28,541 bases of DNA from Methylophilaceae bacterium (GTDB lineage Bacteria > Pseudomonadota > Gammaproteobacteria > Burkholderiales > Methylophilaceae). The notes under the pieces were generated by a model. That model was not told the DNA's origin. It did not search any database and saw nothing but the letters and a program-made list of their open reading frames with translations. Positions 1 to 6,924 of this stretch are shown one piece after another. How positions within the stretch are numbered: the first letter of the stretch is position 1; each line of letters begins with the position of its first letter. Both the position numbers and the translations under genes were made by a program. Where the stretch lies: contig JANYIK010000039.1 of assembly GCA_025362115.1 (NCBI GenBank), forward strand, positions 1 to 28,541. Direction: 5' to 3'.

Positions 1-381
1 CGCCAATTCACGCAGCAGCCCCAGCACCCGCTGGCTTAGTTGTGCGTAGCTTTCGCCGTTGGGTGGCACATGGTTCACAAAGTCGGCCAGCCAAGCCTCA
101 CTTTCCACCCGCGGAATATCCAGCCAGTTGCGGCCATCCCAATCGCCAAAATTGATTTCCTGCAACCGGTCGTCATGCTGGTGCGCGACTTGTAGCGCAT
201 TGGCCAGCATTCGGCATCTTTGTGCGGGGCTGCAATAAATCGGTATGTCGGGCAGCGCTTGCAATTGGGCTTTGATGGCGGCGGCTTCCTGCTCAAAAGT
301 CTCGGCCAGTGGCGGGTCGTGACGGCCATAGCACAGGCCGTGCGCCAGCACTTTGGTGTGGCGGATCAGCGTGAGATACAA
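1..381 (-). CDS. cobC: Alpha-ribazole phosphatase / histidine phosphatase (CobC-like), partial at left edge
   Basis: Translating the minus strand from a TTG at 381-379 gives 127 open codons that run off the left edge. The protein begins with LTLIRHT and continues HGLCYGRHDPPL, the phosphohistidine RHT/G motif and the G-x-CYG-x-x-D block typical of CobC. Further on it has PIYCSPAQRC and INFGDWDGRNW, matching the histidine phosphatase fold. By family it removes the phosphate from alpha-ribazole 5'-phosphate (or adenosylcobalamin 5'-phosphate), a late cobalamin step, in the cytoplasm. The start is TTG because an in-frame TGA lies ten codons upstream and no ATG or GTG lies between. A GGAG sits seven bases before the TTG. 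The gene overlaps the end of cobS by 16 bases, so translational coupling is likely. The C-terminal part, with the second catalytic histidine, is outside the window. Confidence 0.85.
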   Translation of the reverse strand, partial: MYLTLIRHTKVLAHGLCYGRHDPPLAETFEQEAAAIKAQLQALPDIPIYCSPAQRCRMLANALQVAHQHDDRLQEINFGDWDGRNWLDIPRVESEAWLADFVNHVPPNGESYAQLSQRVLGLLRELA

Positions 382-1115
382 GCTACCACTCCGATGTAAA
401 AAGCAATCTCACTCAACTGCTGCATGGCACCCAGGCAATCGCCGGTATAGCCGCCCAATTTTCTTTGCAATAAGCGCCCGAACCACCAGCGTATCAAGAT
501 CACCGGCAACAGCGCCCACAACGCATGCAGCGGCAACCAGTAGAGCGGTGCCAAGCCGAATGCGGTACACAGGGCGAATTCTGCGGCTGTCATCTGTGTT
601 GCCAAAGGTTTGGCTTTGCCGTTTTCGCGCACATATTCTTGAGTCATCATCAGGCTGGCAGCGACCAATCTACTCAAGGCGTGGGCGGCAATCAGCACTA
701 CTGGAATGAGTGTAGCGGGAAGCGCAGCAAGCGCTTCAAACTTGATGAGCAGCGCCATGAACAAAGCCGCCGCGCCATAGTTGCCGATGCGTGAATCTTT
801 CATGATGGTGAGCATCTGCTCTTTCTCCCATCCTCCACCCAAGCCGTCTACTGCATCAGACAAGCCGTCTTCGTGAAAAGCGCCAGTGAGATATAGGCTC
901 GCCACCATGCTTAACAGTATCGCCAAACCCTGCGGTAACAACATGACCGAAACATAAAACACCAATGCCACTGCCGCGCCGACAACGATACCGACCAAGG
1001 GAAAAAATCGGGTTGAACGATTGAGGTCTTGCTCGGTATGCACGCCCCATCTGGCGCAAGGGATGCGCGTGAAGAAAGTGAGTGCAGTAAAGAAAAGCTG
1101 AATTTGGTATTTCAT
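366..1115 (-). CDS. cobS: Adenosylcobinamide-GDP ribazoletransferase (cobalamin synthase)
   Basis: 249-residue integral membrane protein of the CobS family. It joins adenosylcobinamide-GDP to alpha-ribazole (or its phosphate), closing the nucleotide loop of cobalamin. The signature acidic motif GAFHEDGLSDAVDGLGGG is at about residues 78-95, and the start with FFTALTFFTRIPC is also typical. Several hydrophobic segments (about 38-75, 112-150, 175-205, 235-249) indicate a polytopic membrane protein of the usual size. The ATG lies 6 bases after the cobT stop. No good Shine-Dalgarno sequence is visible there, so translation may be coupled to cobT. It is the middle gene of cobT-cobS-cobC. Confidence 0.95.
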   Translation of the reverse strand: MKYQIQLFFTALTFFTRIPCARWGVHTEQDLNRSTRFFPLVGIVVGAAVALVFYVSVMLLPQGLAILLSMVASLYLTGAFHEDGLSDAVDGLGGGWEKEQMLTIMKDSRIGNYGAAALFMALLIKFEALAALPATLIPVVLIAAHALSRLVAASLMMTQEYVRENGKAKPLATQMTAAEFALCTAFGLAPLYWLPLHALWALLPVILIRWWFGRLLQRKLGGYTGDCLGAMQQLSEIAFYIGVVACISR

Positions 1116-1121
1116 CTTATT

Positions 1122-2156
1122 TTATTCTGAAATTCCGCTGACCCCGGCCGATTCGAACGATGCCATTTCGTTGAGAAAATTGACTGCGGACTGCAACAAG
1201 GGGTAAGCCACAGCACAGCCCGTACCTTCGCCCAGCCGCATCCCTAAATCCAGTAGCGGCTCTGCACCTAGCTCTGCCAGCAAGCGCGTATGCCCGGCTT
1301 CACCGGAGCGATGGGTGAACACGCAATAATCCAGTATGGTGGGATGCAGTTTGGAGGCCACTAGCAAGGCAGAGGTGGCTATGAAACCATCTATGAGCAA
1401 TAACGCGCTCTTTTCCGCCGCACCTAGCATGGCACCTACCATCATCGCCACTTCGAACCCACCAAACGTTGCCAGCACCCGTAATGGGTCGCTTCCAGTT
1501 AAACCATGATGCTCCAGTGCTTGTTGCAGTGTCTTAATCTTTTTGGATAAGCCGGCATCATCTAGGCCGGTACCTCGCCCGGCGCATTGACTGATGGGCA
1601 AGCCGCACAATACGCTCATCAATGCAGCCGCGCTGGAAGTATTGGCGATTCCCATCTCGCCAAAGCCAAGCACGTTGCTGCCTGCCGCAATCTCGGCCAG
1701 TGCCAGCGCTTTGCCCTTGGTAATAGCTGCCTGACATTGCTCGGCAGACATCGCAGGCTGGGCCAGGAAATTGGCGGTGCCGTTGGCGATTTTGGCGTCG
1801 ATCAAGTCAGGATGCGGTGGAAAATCAGCCGCGACACCTGCATCCACGACACGTAATTGAATACCGTGCTGCCGGGCAAATACATTGATGGCAGCGCCTC
1901 CCGCCAGAAAATTCAGCACCATCTGGTAGGTTACCGCTTGCGGAAAAGGGCTCACGCCTGATTCCGCGATGCCGTGATCACCCGCGAACACCAAAATCAC
2001 AGGACGATTGAGTTTTGGGTTCAGTGTTTGTTGCACCAAACCTATACGCAAAGCCAAGCTTTCCAACTTACCTAAAGCTCCTAAGGGTTTGGTTTTAGTG
2101 TCTATGGCATGCTGAAGTTGTTGATGCATGTTGGATATTGACTGTGAAGATGTCAT
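1122..2156 (-). CDS. cobT: Nicotinate-nucleotide--dimethylbenzimidazole phosphoribosyltransferase
   Basis: 344 residues, the usual length for CobT. It transfers phosphoribose from nicotinate mononucleotide to 5,6-dimethylbenzimidazole, giving alpha-ribazole 5'-phosphate, the lower ligand of cobalamin. Family motifs in order: PLGALGKLE (about 24-32), the FAGDHGIAESGVSPFP block (about 57-72), GEMGIANTSSAAAL (about 165-178), and near the C-terminus GEGTGCA with the expected catalytic glutamate at about residue 310. It is the first gene of cobT-cobS-cobC. I see no cobalamin riboswitch between its start and the repeat at 2224. A second in-frame ATG, nine codons downstream, is a possible alternative start. 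Confidence 0.96.
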   Translation of the reverse strand: MTSSQSISNMHQQLQHAIDTKTKPLGALGKLESLALRIGLVQQTLNPKLNRPVILVFAGDHGIAESGVSPFPQAVTYQMVLNFLAGGAAINVFARQHGIQLRVVDAGVAADFPPHPDLIDAKIANGTANFLAQPAMSAEQCQAAITKGKALALAEIAAGSNVLGFGEMGIANTSSAAALMSVLCGLPISQCAGRGTGLDDAGLSKKIKTLQQALEHHGLTGSDPLRVLATFGGFEVAMMVGAMLGAAEKSALLLIDGFIATSALLVASKLHPTILDYCVFTHRSGEAGHTRLLAELGAEPLLDLGMRLGEGTGCAVAYPLLQSAVNFLNEMASFESAGVSGISE

Positions 2157-2184
2157 GAAGTTGGCGCTGGGAAATTGAAATGCT

Positions 2185-2214
2185 CTTGTACCGCATACCT
2201 TCTACTTACGTCAA
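2185..2214 (-). promoter_or_regulatory. Candidate sigma-70 promoter for cobT
   Basis: On the minus strand, TTGACG (2214-2209) and TACAAG (2190-2185) are separated by 18 bases, matching the consensus at 5/6 and 4/6 positions. It lies about 30 bases upstream of the cobT ATG and just outside the palindromic repeat. This is read by eye, with no experimental support. Confidence 0.35.
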
Positions 2215-2223
2215 ATGTCTTGA

Positions 2224-2364
2224 GGACACCTCTAAAAATCCAACTTCCGTCGCCATGCTACGTTGCTCACAAAAAATGACTTCTTACATATTATCCATAT
2301 GCCGCGTCGTAATTTTTTGCTCGCGCCTTGCCTTGCTTAGGAATTTGAATTTTTAGAGGTATCC
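2224..2364. repeat. 141-bp near-palindromic repeat, copy 1 (MITE-like)
   Basis: The ends are inverted repeats. The left end starts GGACACCTCTAAAAATCC and the reverse complement of the right end starts GGATACCTCTAAAAATTC; over 24 bases, 21 match. The symmetry continues inwards: the A-rich core near 2268-2276 pairs with the T-rich core near 2311-2318, and the centre is CATATTATCCATATG. The whole element can therefore fold as one long imperfect hairpin. It carries no ORF and I see no convincing target-site duplication. A second copy at 5631-5760 is in the same orientation and matches at 118 of 130 positions without gaps. It lies between the cobT and tRNA-Phe transcription units. I cannot assign it to a named family. 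Confidence 0.85.
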
Positions 2365-2374
2365 TGGAAAAAGG

Positions 2375-2404
2375 TGTGCCTAAAACAAGTGCCTTTGCTA
2401 TAAT
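2375..2404 (+). promoter_or_regulatory. Probable promoter of tRNA-Phe
   Basis: A perfect TATAAT at 2399-2404 is followed by a GC-rich stretch (CGCCCGC), the kind of discriminator seen at stringently controlled stable RNA promoters. The -35 is weak (TGTGCC at 2375-2380, spacing 18). It would place the transcript start about 50 bases before the tRNA. Confidence 0.6.
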
Positions 2405-2461
2405 CGCCCGCTCTCGGAATTCCGAAGCTGGGATGAGTAGTTTTAATGTTGTTTCAAGTAT

Positions 2462-2536
<75 letters not shown>

Positions 2537-2537
<1 letters not shown>

Positions 2538-2581
2538 GATTTGTACGAAGTACAAAATCTGAAAAGCTAGATTTATCTAGC
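2537..2581 (+). other. Two hairpins after tRNA-Phe
   Basis: AGATTTGTAC-GAA-GTACAAAATCT (2537-2560, one bulged base) and then GCTAGAT-TT-ATCTAGC (2566-2581, perfect) follow the tRNA directly. Neither has a long T tract. They could guide 3' processing of the tRNA transcript or act as weak terminators between the tRNA and the rhodanese gene. Confidence 0.5.
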
Positions 2582-2613
2582 CACCACTCCTTGTATAAAA
2601 TAAGGACGCTTCT

Positions 2614-2937
2614 ATGTCCCGCTATCAAGAAATTACCCCTTCAGCGCTGCAAACGATGCAAGCCGCAGGCGCGTTGCAGCTGGTTGATGTGCGCAATGAC
2701 GACGAAGTTTCACGCGGCATTATCAGCGGCGCAAAACACATCGTCCTGAATGACTTGCCCATGCGCTGGAACGAGCTTGGCGACGATACCCCTATCGTGG
2801 TTTATTGCCATAGCGGTGTGCGCTCTGCCCACGCCTGTATGTACTTGGCTGAACAGGGCTTTACCGCGCTATTTAACCTGCAAGGTGGCATCATGGCTTG
2901 GGGACAAGCTGGTCTGCCTTTCGTTGCGAAGGTGTAA
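2614..2937 (+). CDS. Single-domain rhodanese (sulfurtransferase)
   Basis: 107-residue single rhodanese domain. It shows VDVRNDDE (about 24-31), the active-site loop YCHSGVRSA with the catalytic cysteine at residue 65, and the C-terminal LQGGIMAWGQAGLP. It would carry sulfur as a cysteine persulfide, taking it from thiosulfate or a cellular donor and passing it to an acceptor. The ATG follows AAGGA. A TusA-like sulfur carrier begins 4 bases after its stop, so the two probably form a sulfur-transfer pair. The true donor and acceptor cannot be read from the sequence. It resembles GlpE/PspE-type small rhodaneses. Confidence 0.9.
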   Translation: MSRYQEITPSALQTMQAAGALQLVDVRNDDEVSRGIISGAKHIVLNDLPMRWNELGDDTPIVVYCHSGVRSAHACMYLAEQGFTALFNLQGGIMAWGQAGLPFVAKV

Positions 2938-2941
2938 TTTG

Positions 2942-3187
2942 ATGGAGTTCGACAAAGAACTGGATGCGCGCAACTTGAATTGTCCTCTTCCCATCCTGCG
3001 TTGCAAAAAAGCGTTGGCGGAACTCAGCGGCGGTCAGGTGCTAAAAGTCGTGGCGACCGACCCGGGTTCGGTAAAAGACTTTCATGCTTTTGCGCGCCAA
3101 ACCGGTCATGAGATATTGTCTTTCACAGAAGCCGAGGGTAAAACCAAGCGCGAATACACTTTTTTGATGCGCAAGCGGGTGGCTTAA
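2942..3187 (+). CDS. TusA-like sulfur carrier protein
   Basis: 81 residues of the TusA/SirA fold. The signature CPLPILRCKKAL follows the start DARNLNC, with the sulfur-carrying cysteine at residue 14. DPGSVKDFHAFARQTGHE matches the conserved centre. These proteins carry persulfide sulfur for tRNA thiolation, molybdenum cofactor maturation or sulfur oxidation. The ATG is chosen because AAGGTG sits 7 bases upstream and the protein then starts just before the motif; the longer reading frame from 2750 would run through the rhodanese gene. It is 4 bases downstream of the rhodanese. Its stop overlaps the stop of the convergent gene at 3184 (shared TTAA). Confidence 0.92.
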   Translation: MEFDKELDARNLNCPLPILRCKKALAELSGGQVLKVVATDPGSVKDFHAFARQTGHEILSFTEAEGKTKREYTFLMRKRVA

Positions 3188-4131
3188 ACCTTAAACATTC
3201 CGCCTATCAAATAAGCCAGCAGGCCTAACAAAACTCCCACTCCCAGCATCCGAAACGCACTCCACAAAGGGATACGGCCAAATAATGCCCCTATTTTTGC
3301 GCCCGTTAGCATCATAGCAATACCGGAGAACACCAAGGCCATCAATAAAGGATGGCGTTCAATCCCTAGTAAATAAGGCAAAAGAGGGATCGCGCCACCC
3401 GCCACGAATGTGAAAAATGCGCGCAACGCTAGTTGTGTTGGTGAAATAGGCGTTTGTGCCACGGGTTCAGGCTCTACTATAAGTTCTTCGACTTCTTCTT
3501 CTGCGTCAGGATCAGCCATCACCCTGGTAACCAACTCGTGCGCTTGTAGTTGGCTCATGCCACGCGCTTGATAGATGCGGGTCAGTTCATCATGTTCAGA
3601 ATTTTGCGAGGCGCTAGGGAGTTTGCCTGCTTTGGCGGAAAAGTACTCGCCAACCGCGGTGGCGATAGCGCCTGCCAACAGCCCAGCGGCTAATATCAGC
3701 ACGATGACTCCTTGGCTGGTTTCAGCAGCCACCAAGCCAATAAGCAGCAGACTCAAGCCAAATAATCCTTCGTTGAACCCGAAAACCGGATGATTTTGTT
3801 GTCCAGAGTTTCGCAAGGGCGGTTGTGAAAACATCTTCAAGCCCCGTAACTTCAGCAAACGCAGCAATGGTATTAGCGGCCGCACGCCACATTTTTGTAT
3901 CAGCCAGATTGTTGCTTTCACCAGTCTATCCGGTGTGTATTCCGGCACAGCAATGTGGCTTTTGCGCGCCTCTATCGCCCATAACAACGCTTGTTCCTTG
4001 GCCTCATTAGCCAATTCCAAAAACACTAGTTGACGCGACGTGCCAACCTCAGCATCAGACAGCACAAAATAAAGGTAAGCTGCACGTGCCTCTTGATACC
4101 AGCACTTGAGTTCGTGAGAATTGAGTTGCAT
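3184..4131 (-). CDS. VIT1/CCC1-family membrane protein with degenerate ferritin-like N-terminus
   Basis: 315 residues. The C-terminal half is a VIT/CCC1 transporter domain: GFNEGLFGLSLLLIGLVA (about 127-144), a second helix ending in AVGEYFSAKAG (the GEY-S motif, about 170-180), an acidic cytoplasmic linker (DPDAEEEVEELIVEPEPV), and three hydrophobic segments to the end. Family members move iron(II) or manganese(II). The N-terminal 70 or so residues look like the helical ferritin-like domain fused to this transporter in MbfA-type proteins. However, the place where those carry E-x-x-H reads NEAKEQALLW, so the usual iron ligands seem lost. It lies 3 bases downstream of comM on the same strand, and its stop overlaps the stop of the tusA-like gene. 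Metal specificity is not known. Confidence 0.8.
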   Translation of the reverse strand: MQLNSHELKCWYQEARAAYLYFVLSDAEVGTSRQLVFLELANEAKEQALLWAIEARKSHIAVPEYTPDRLVKATIWLIQKCGVRPLIPLLRLLKLRGLKMFSQPPLRNSGQQNHPVFGFNEGLFGLSLLLIGLVAAETSQGVIVLILAAGLLAGAIATAVGEYFSAKAGKLPSASQNSEHDELTRIYQARGMSQLQAHELVTRVMADPDAEEEVEELIVEPEPVAQTPISPTQLALRAFFTFVAGGAIPLLPYLLGIERHPLLMALVFSGIAMMLTGAKIGALFGRIPLWSAFRMLGVGVLLGLLAYLIGGMFKV

Positions 4132-4134
4132 TGT

Positions 4135-5628
4135 TTAGTTTTTGTCGAAACGGCGGTATTGAATAGCTTCGGCAATATGCGGCGTGGTGATGTTGACGAC
4201 ACCCGCCAAGTCCGCAATGGTACGCGCGACTTTGAGGATGCGATGATAAGCACGTGCCGACAGATCCAACTTGGTGATGGCCTGTTTCAGCAATTGACTG
4301 GCCGCGTCATCCACCGCGCAATGAGCATCTATCTCCAGTGTCGAAAGTAGGAAGTTAGGCTTGCCTTGCCGCGCTAATTGTCGTTGCCTCGCTGCTTCCA
4401 CTCGTGGTCGAACCTGTTGGCTAGTCTCGCCAACTGCAGCATTGGTCAGGTCTTTTTCGGGTAATGCGGGGACATCAATCTGCAAATCGATTCTATCGAG
4501 CAAAGGACCAGAAATTCTCGCTCGATAGCGCGCCACTTGGTCTGGGTTACAACGGCATTTGCCGTTATGATGCCCCAAAAACCCGCACGGGCAGGGGTTC
4601 ATCGCGGCGACCAACTGGAACTGTGCGGGAAAGTCTGCCTGTCTCGCCGCGCGTGAAATGGTGATGCGACCTGATTCCAATGGTTCGCGTAGCACTTCTA
4701 GTACGGTGCGGGTGAATTCCGGCAGCTCGTCTAGAAACAATACACCGTGATGCGCGAGCGATATTTCGCCTGGACGTGGATTGCCACCGCCACCGACCAA
4801 GGCTACTGCGGACGCGGTGTGATGCGGAGCTCGGTAGGGTCGCTGCTTCCAGTTTTCCAGCTTGAATCCCCCGTTGAGCGAGGCGATTGCCGCACTTTCC
4901 AGTGCTTCGTCTTCCTGCATATTCGGCAAGATTCCGGGGAAGCGTGCCGCTAGCATGGACTTACCTGTGCCCGGTGGTCCCGTCATCAACAGGCTATGAC
5001 CGCCCGCCGCGGCGATTTCCAAAGCGCGTTTGGCCGCCAACTGGCCTTTGACTTCACTCAAATCAGGGTAATGTGGAATGATGCTGGGTGGCGTAGCCGC
5101 CTGACGCGGCAAAGGTTCACGCCCCGCCAAATGGGCGCAAACTTGCAGTAGCGTTGTTGCGGGGTAGATGACAGCATCTTGTACCAGTGCAGCTTCCAGC
5201 GCACTTTGTTGCGGCAGAATAAACGCGCGACCATCGCGATGCGCTTTCAGTGTCATCGCTAAAGCACCGCGGATAGGACGTAGCTCGCCGGTTAACGCTA
5301 ATTCGCCAGCAAACTCATAGTCTTTTAGCTTGTCGCGTGGAATTTGTCCTGAAGCCGCAAGAATGCCTAATGCAATGGGTAAATCGAAACGTCCGCTTTC
5401 TTTGGGTAAATCAGCAGGGGCCAAGTTGACGGTGATGCGTCGTGCGGGGAATTCGAAGCGAGAAGTTTGCAAAGCCGCCCTGACCCGGTCTTTGCTCTCT
5501 TTAACCTCGGCTTCCGGCAAGCCGACGATGGTGAAATTAGGCAAGCCATTGGCGAGATGCACTTCTACCGTGACCGGCGGCGCATCCATACCGGACAAGG
5601 CGCGGCTGTAAAGAACCGCTAAAGACAA
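4135..5628 (-). CDS. comM: ComM/YifB family Mg-chelatase-like AAA+ ATPase
   Basis: 497 residues, normal for ComM, the hexameric helicase that promotes branch migration during natural transformation. The N-terminal Lon-like part is clear (SLAVLYSRALSGMDAPP; INLAPADLPKE-like at about 66-77), then Walker A GPPGTGKS (217-224), Walker B LFLDELPEF, a cysteine cluster NPCPCGFLGHHNGKCRC, and the C-terminal SARAYHRILKVARTIADL. The start is TTG at 5628: the N-terminus aligns with known ComM from this residue and the preceding codon is TAA, so no upstream start is possible. The repeat copy at 5631-5760 ends three bases upstream, so the ribosome site (weak GGA) and any close promoter are supplied by repeat sequence. 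Confidence 0.95.
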   Translation of the reverse strand: MSLAVLYSRALSGMDAPPVTVEVHLANGLPNFTIVGLPEAEVKESKDRVRAALQTSRFEFPARRITVNLAPADLPKESGRFDLPIALGILAASGQIPRDKLKDYEFAGELALTGELRPIRGALAMTLKAHRDGRAFILPQQSALEAALVQDAVIYPATTLLQVCAHLAGREPLPRQAATPPSIIPHYPDLSEVKGQLAAKRALEIAAAGGHSLLMTGPPGTGKSMLAARFPGILPNMQEDEALESAAIASLNGGFKLENWKQRPYRAPHHTASAVALVGGGGNPRPGEISLAHHGVLFLDELPEFTRTVLEVLREPLESGRITISRAARQADFPAQFQLVAAMNPCPCGFLGHHNGKCRCNPDQVARYRARISGPLLDRIDLQIDVPALPEKDLTNAAVGETSQQVRPRVEAARQRQLARQGKPNFLLSTLEIDAHCAVDDAASQLLKQAITKLDLSARAYHRILKVARTIADLAGVVNITTPHIAEAIQYRRFDKN

Positions 5629-5630
5629 TT

Positions 5631-5760
5631 AAAATCCAATTTCCGTTGCCATGCTGCGTTACTCACAAAAAATTACTCCTTACATAGTACCCATATGCCG
5701 CGTCGCAATTTTTTGCTCGCGCCTTGCCTTGCTTAGGAACTTGGATTTTTAGAGGTACCC
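5631..5760. repeat. Near-palindromic repeat, copy 2, truncated at the comM side
   Basis: 130 bases aligned without gaps to 2235-2364 (118 identical). The right end reaches AGAGGTACCC at 5760, 5 bases from the ubiK stop. The left end lacks the outermost 11 bases of copy 1 and meets the TTG start of comM. Transcribed from ubiK toward comM it would form a long hairpin, so it may act as terminator, attenuator or RNA-processing signal. Confidence 0.85.
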
Positions 5761-5765
5761 AAGTT

Positions 5766-6062
5766 TCAAGATGCCTTAGGTTTTGCTTTTGGTTTTGTAG
5801 CGGGTTTTGCGGCTGGCTTTACCGTAGCCATCTTGACGTTCTCCAAAGCGGTGACTTTTTCTGCCAGTACATCAAGCTGTTCACGCGCCTTTAACAACAC
5901 CTGAGTTTGAGCATCAAATTCTTCACGCGTCACTAAATCTAATTTGGCGAAAGCGCTTTGTAGCAGGCTACGCAGATTTTTTTCAATGTCGGCGGCTGGG
6001 CTGGTAGAAACTAATTCTTTGATTTTAGTAGAAATATCTTCTAGAAATTTGGGTTGTATCAT
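5766..6062 (-). CDS. ubiK: UbiK (YqiC/BMFP) ubiquinone biosynthesis accessory factor
   Basis: 98 residues. It has an amphipathic N-terminal helix (MIQPKFLEDISTKIKEL), a central region NLRSLLQSAFAKLDLVTREEFDAQ, a coiled coil with leucine heptads (REQLDVLAEKVTALE, about 61-75), and a Lys/Ala/Pro tail. This matches the YqiC family, which trimerises, associates with membranes and assists aerobic ubiquinone synthesis with UbiJ. The ATG is preceded by AGGAG at good spacing. It sits upstream of comM on the same strand, a pairing I recall from other betaproteobacteria, but here the palindromic repeat separates the two. The PAAKPATKPKAKPKAS tail is low-complexity and basic, as is common in this family. 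Confidence 0.9.
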   Translation of the reverse strand: MIQPKFLEDISTKIKELVSTSPAADIEKNLRSLLQSAFAKLDLVTREEFDAQTQVLLKAREQLDVLAEKVTALENVKMATVKPAAKPATKPKAKPKAS

Positions 6063-6138
6063 GGCTTGCTCCTGCGTTGGTTTTGGTCAAACGCTAGTGT
6101 AGCAGAGCGGTCTCTAGTTTCGTTATCCCCAGATGACC

Positions 6139-6924
6139 TTATGGACTTGGTAAGGACGGCACGGATTCTTGACCCACATTCACCATATCGCTCTCGTCCT
6201 TCAAACCCACGCCAGACAAGCCTAAGCGCATGGCCTCATTGACCAGCCAGACGATTTTCTTGGCAGCCTCGGTGTAACTTAAACCTTCGGGACGAATGTT
6301 AGAAATGCAATTGCGCTCACCGTCCTGCCGTCCGGATTTGGGTGCGTAGGTGATGTAAACACCTAGGCTATCAGGCGAGCTGAGCCCCGGTCTTTCACCT
6401 ACCAGCATGGCGACGACTTTGGCTTTTAATGCAGATCCGATTTCGTCACTAATCGCGACACGGGCTTGCGTGGCAAGCACTATTGGGCTCATGCGCCAAT
6501 GTTTAGGCGCTAGACCGTGAACGGCTTCTAACAAAAATTGAGCGTGGTTATGCACGGCCAAAGAAGATAATCCATCGCCCACCACCAGCAACAAATCAAA
6601 CTCTTTTTCAGGATGATCCAGCAGCTGGTTGGCGCTAGCCTCGCTTAAACTCCTTCCCATATCAGGCCGTAATAAATAGGTGTGGCGATCAGGCGCGCGA
6701 CTTTGCACTTGTAGCGTGCTAAAGCCAGCCGTTGTAAGGGATGCGGCGAGTTGCAGCGAATCAAAGCGTGTATGTACGGCATCTCTGGCTAACGCATGGG
6801 CTGCACCAAAATTTAGAATTTCTTGTGTGGGCAAGCTGCTACCTGCTCGCCCCAAGGAAATTCTGGCTTGAGTATATTGTTTGAGATGGCTCCAAGCGTC
6901 TTGTGATACGAGTTCGTGCTTCAT
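6139..6924 (-). CDS. eutC: Ethanolamine ammonia-lyase small (light) subunit
   Basis: 261 residues from the ATG at 6924. Features of EutC: ARISLGRAGSSLPTQEILNFGAAHALARDAVH in the N-terminal part, LLVVGDGLSSLAV in the centre, and LVGERPGLSSPDSLGVYITY followed by RNCISNIRPEGLSY toward the C-terminus. With EutB it forms the adenosylcobalamin-dependent enzyme that splits ethanolamine into acetaldehyde and ammonia. The start is placed at 6924 because it gives the family N-terminus and an ATGA overlap with the eutB stop (4 bases); the reading frame extends upstream inside eutB, but that part is not EutC-like. Confidence 0.95.
   Translation of the reverse strand: MKHELVSQDAWSHLKQYTQARISLGRAGSSLPTQEILNFGAAHALARDAVHTRFDSLQLAASLTTAGFSTLQVQSRAPDRHTYLLRPDMGRSLSEASANQLLDHPEKEFDLLLVVGDGLSSLAVHNHAQFLLEAVHGLAPKHWRMSPIVLATQARVAISDEIGSALKAKVVAMLVGERPGLSSPDSLGVYITYAPKSGRQDGERNCISNIRPEGLSYTEAAKKIVWLVNEAMRLGLSGVGLKDESDMVNVGQESVPSLPSP

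Noticed and set aside
75..329. 84-residue open frame on the minus strand at the left edge
   Set aside because: It is in a different frame from the CobC-like coding sequence (1-381), which shows clear family motifs over the same bases.
2157..2223. Cobalamin riboswitch upstream of cobT
   Set aside because: The space between the cobT start and the repeat is only 67 bases, too short for a full aptamer, and no B12-box-like sequence is visible.
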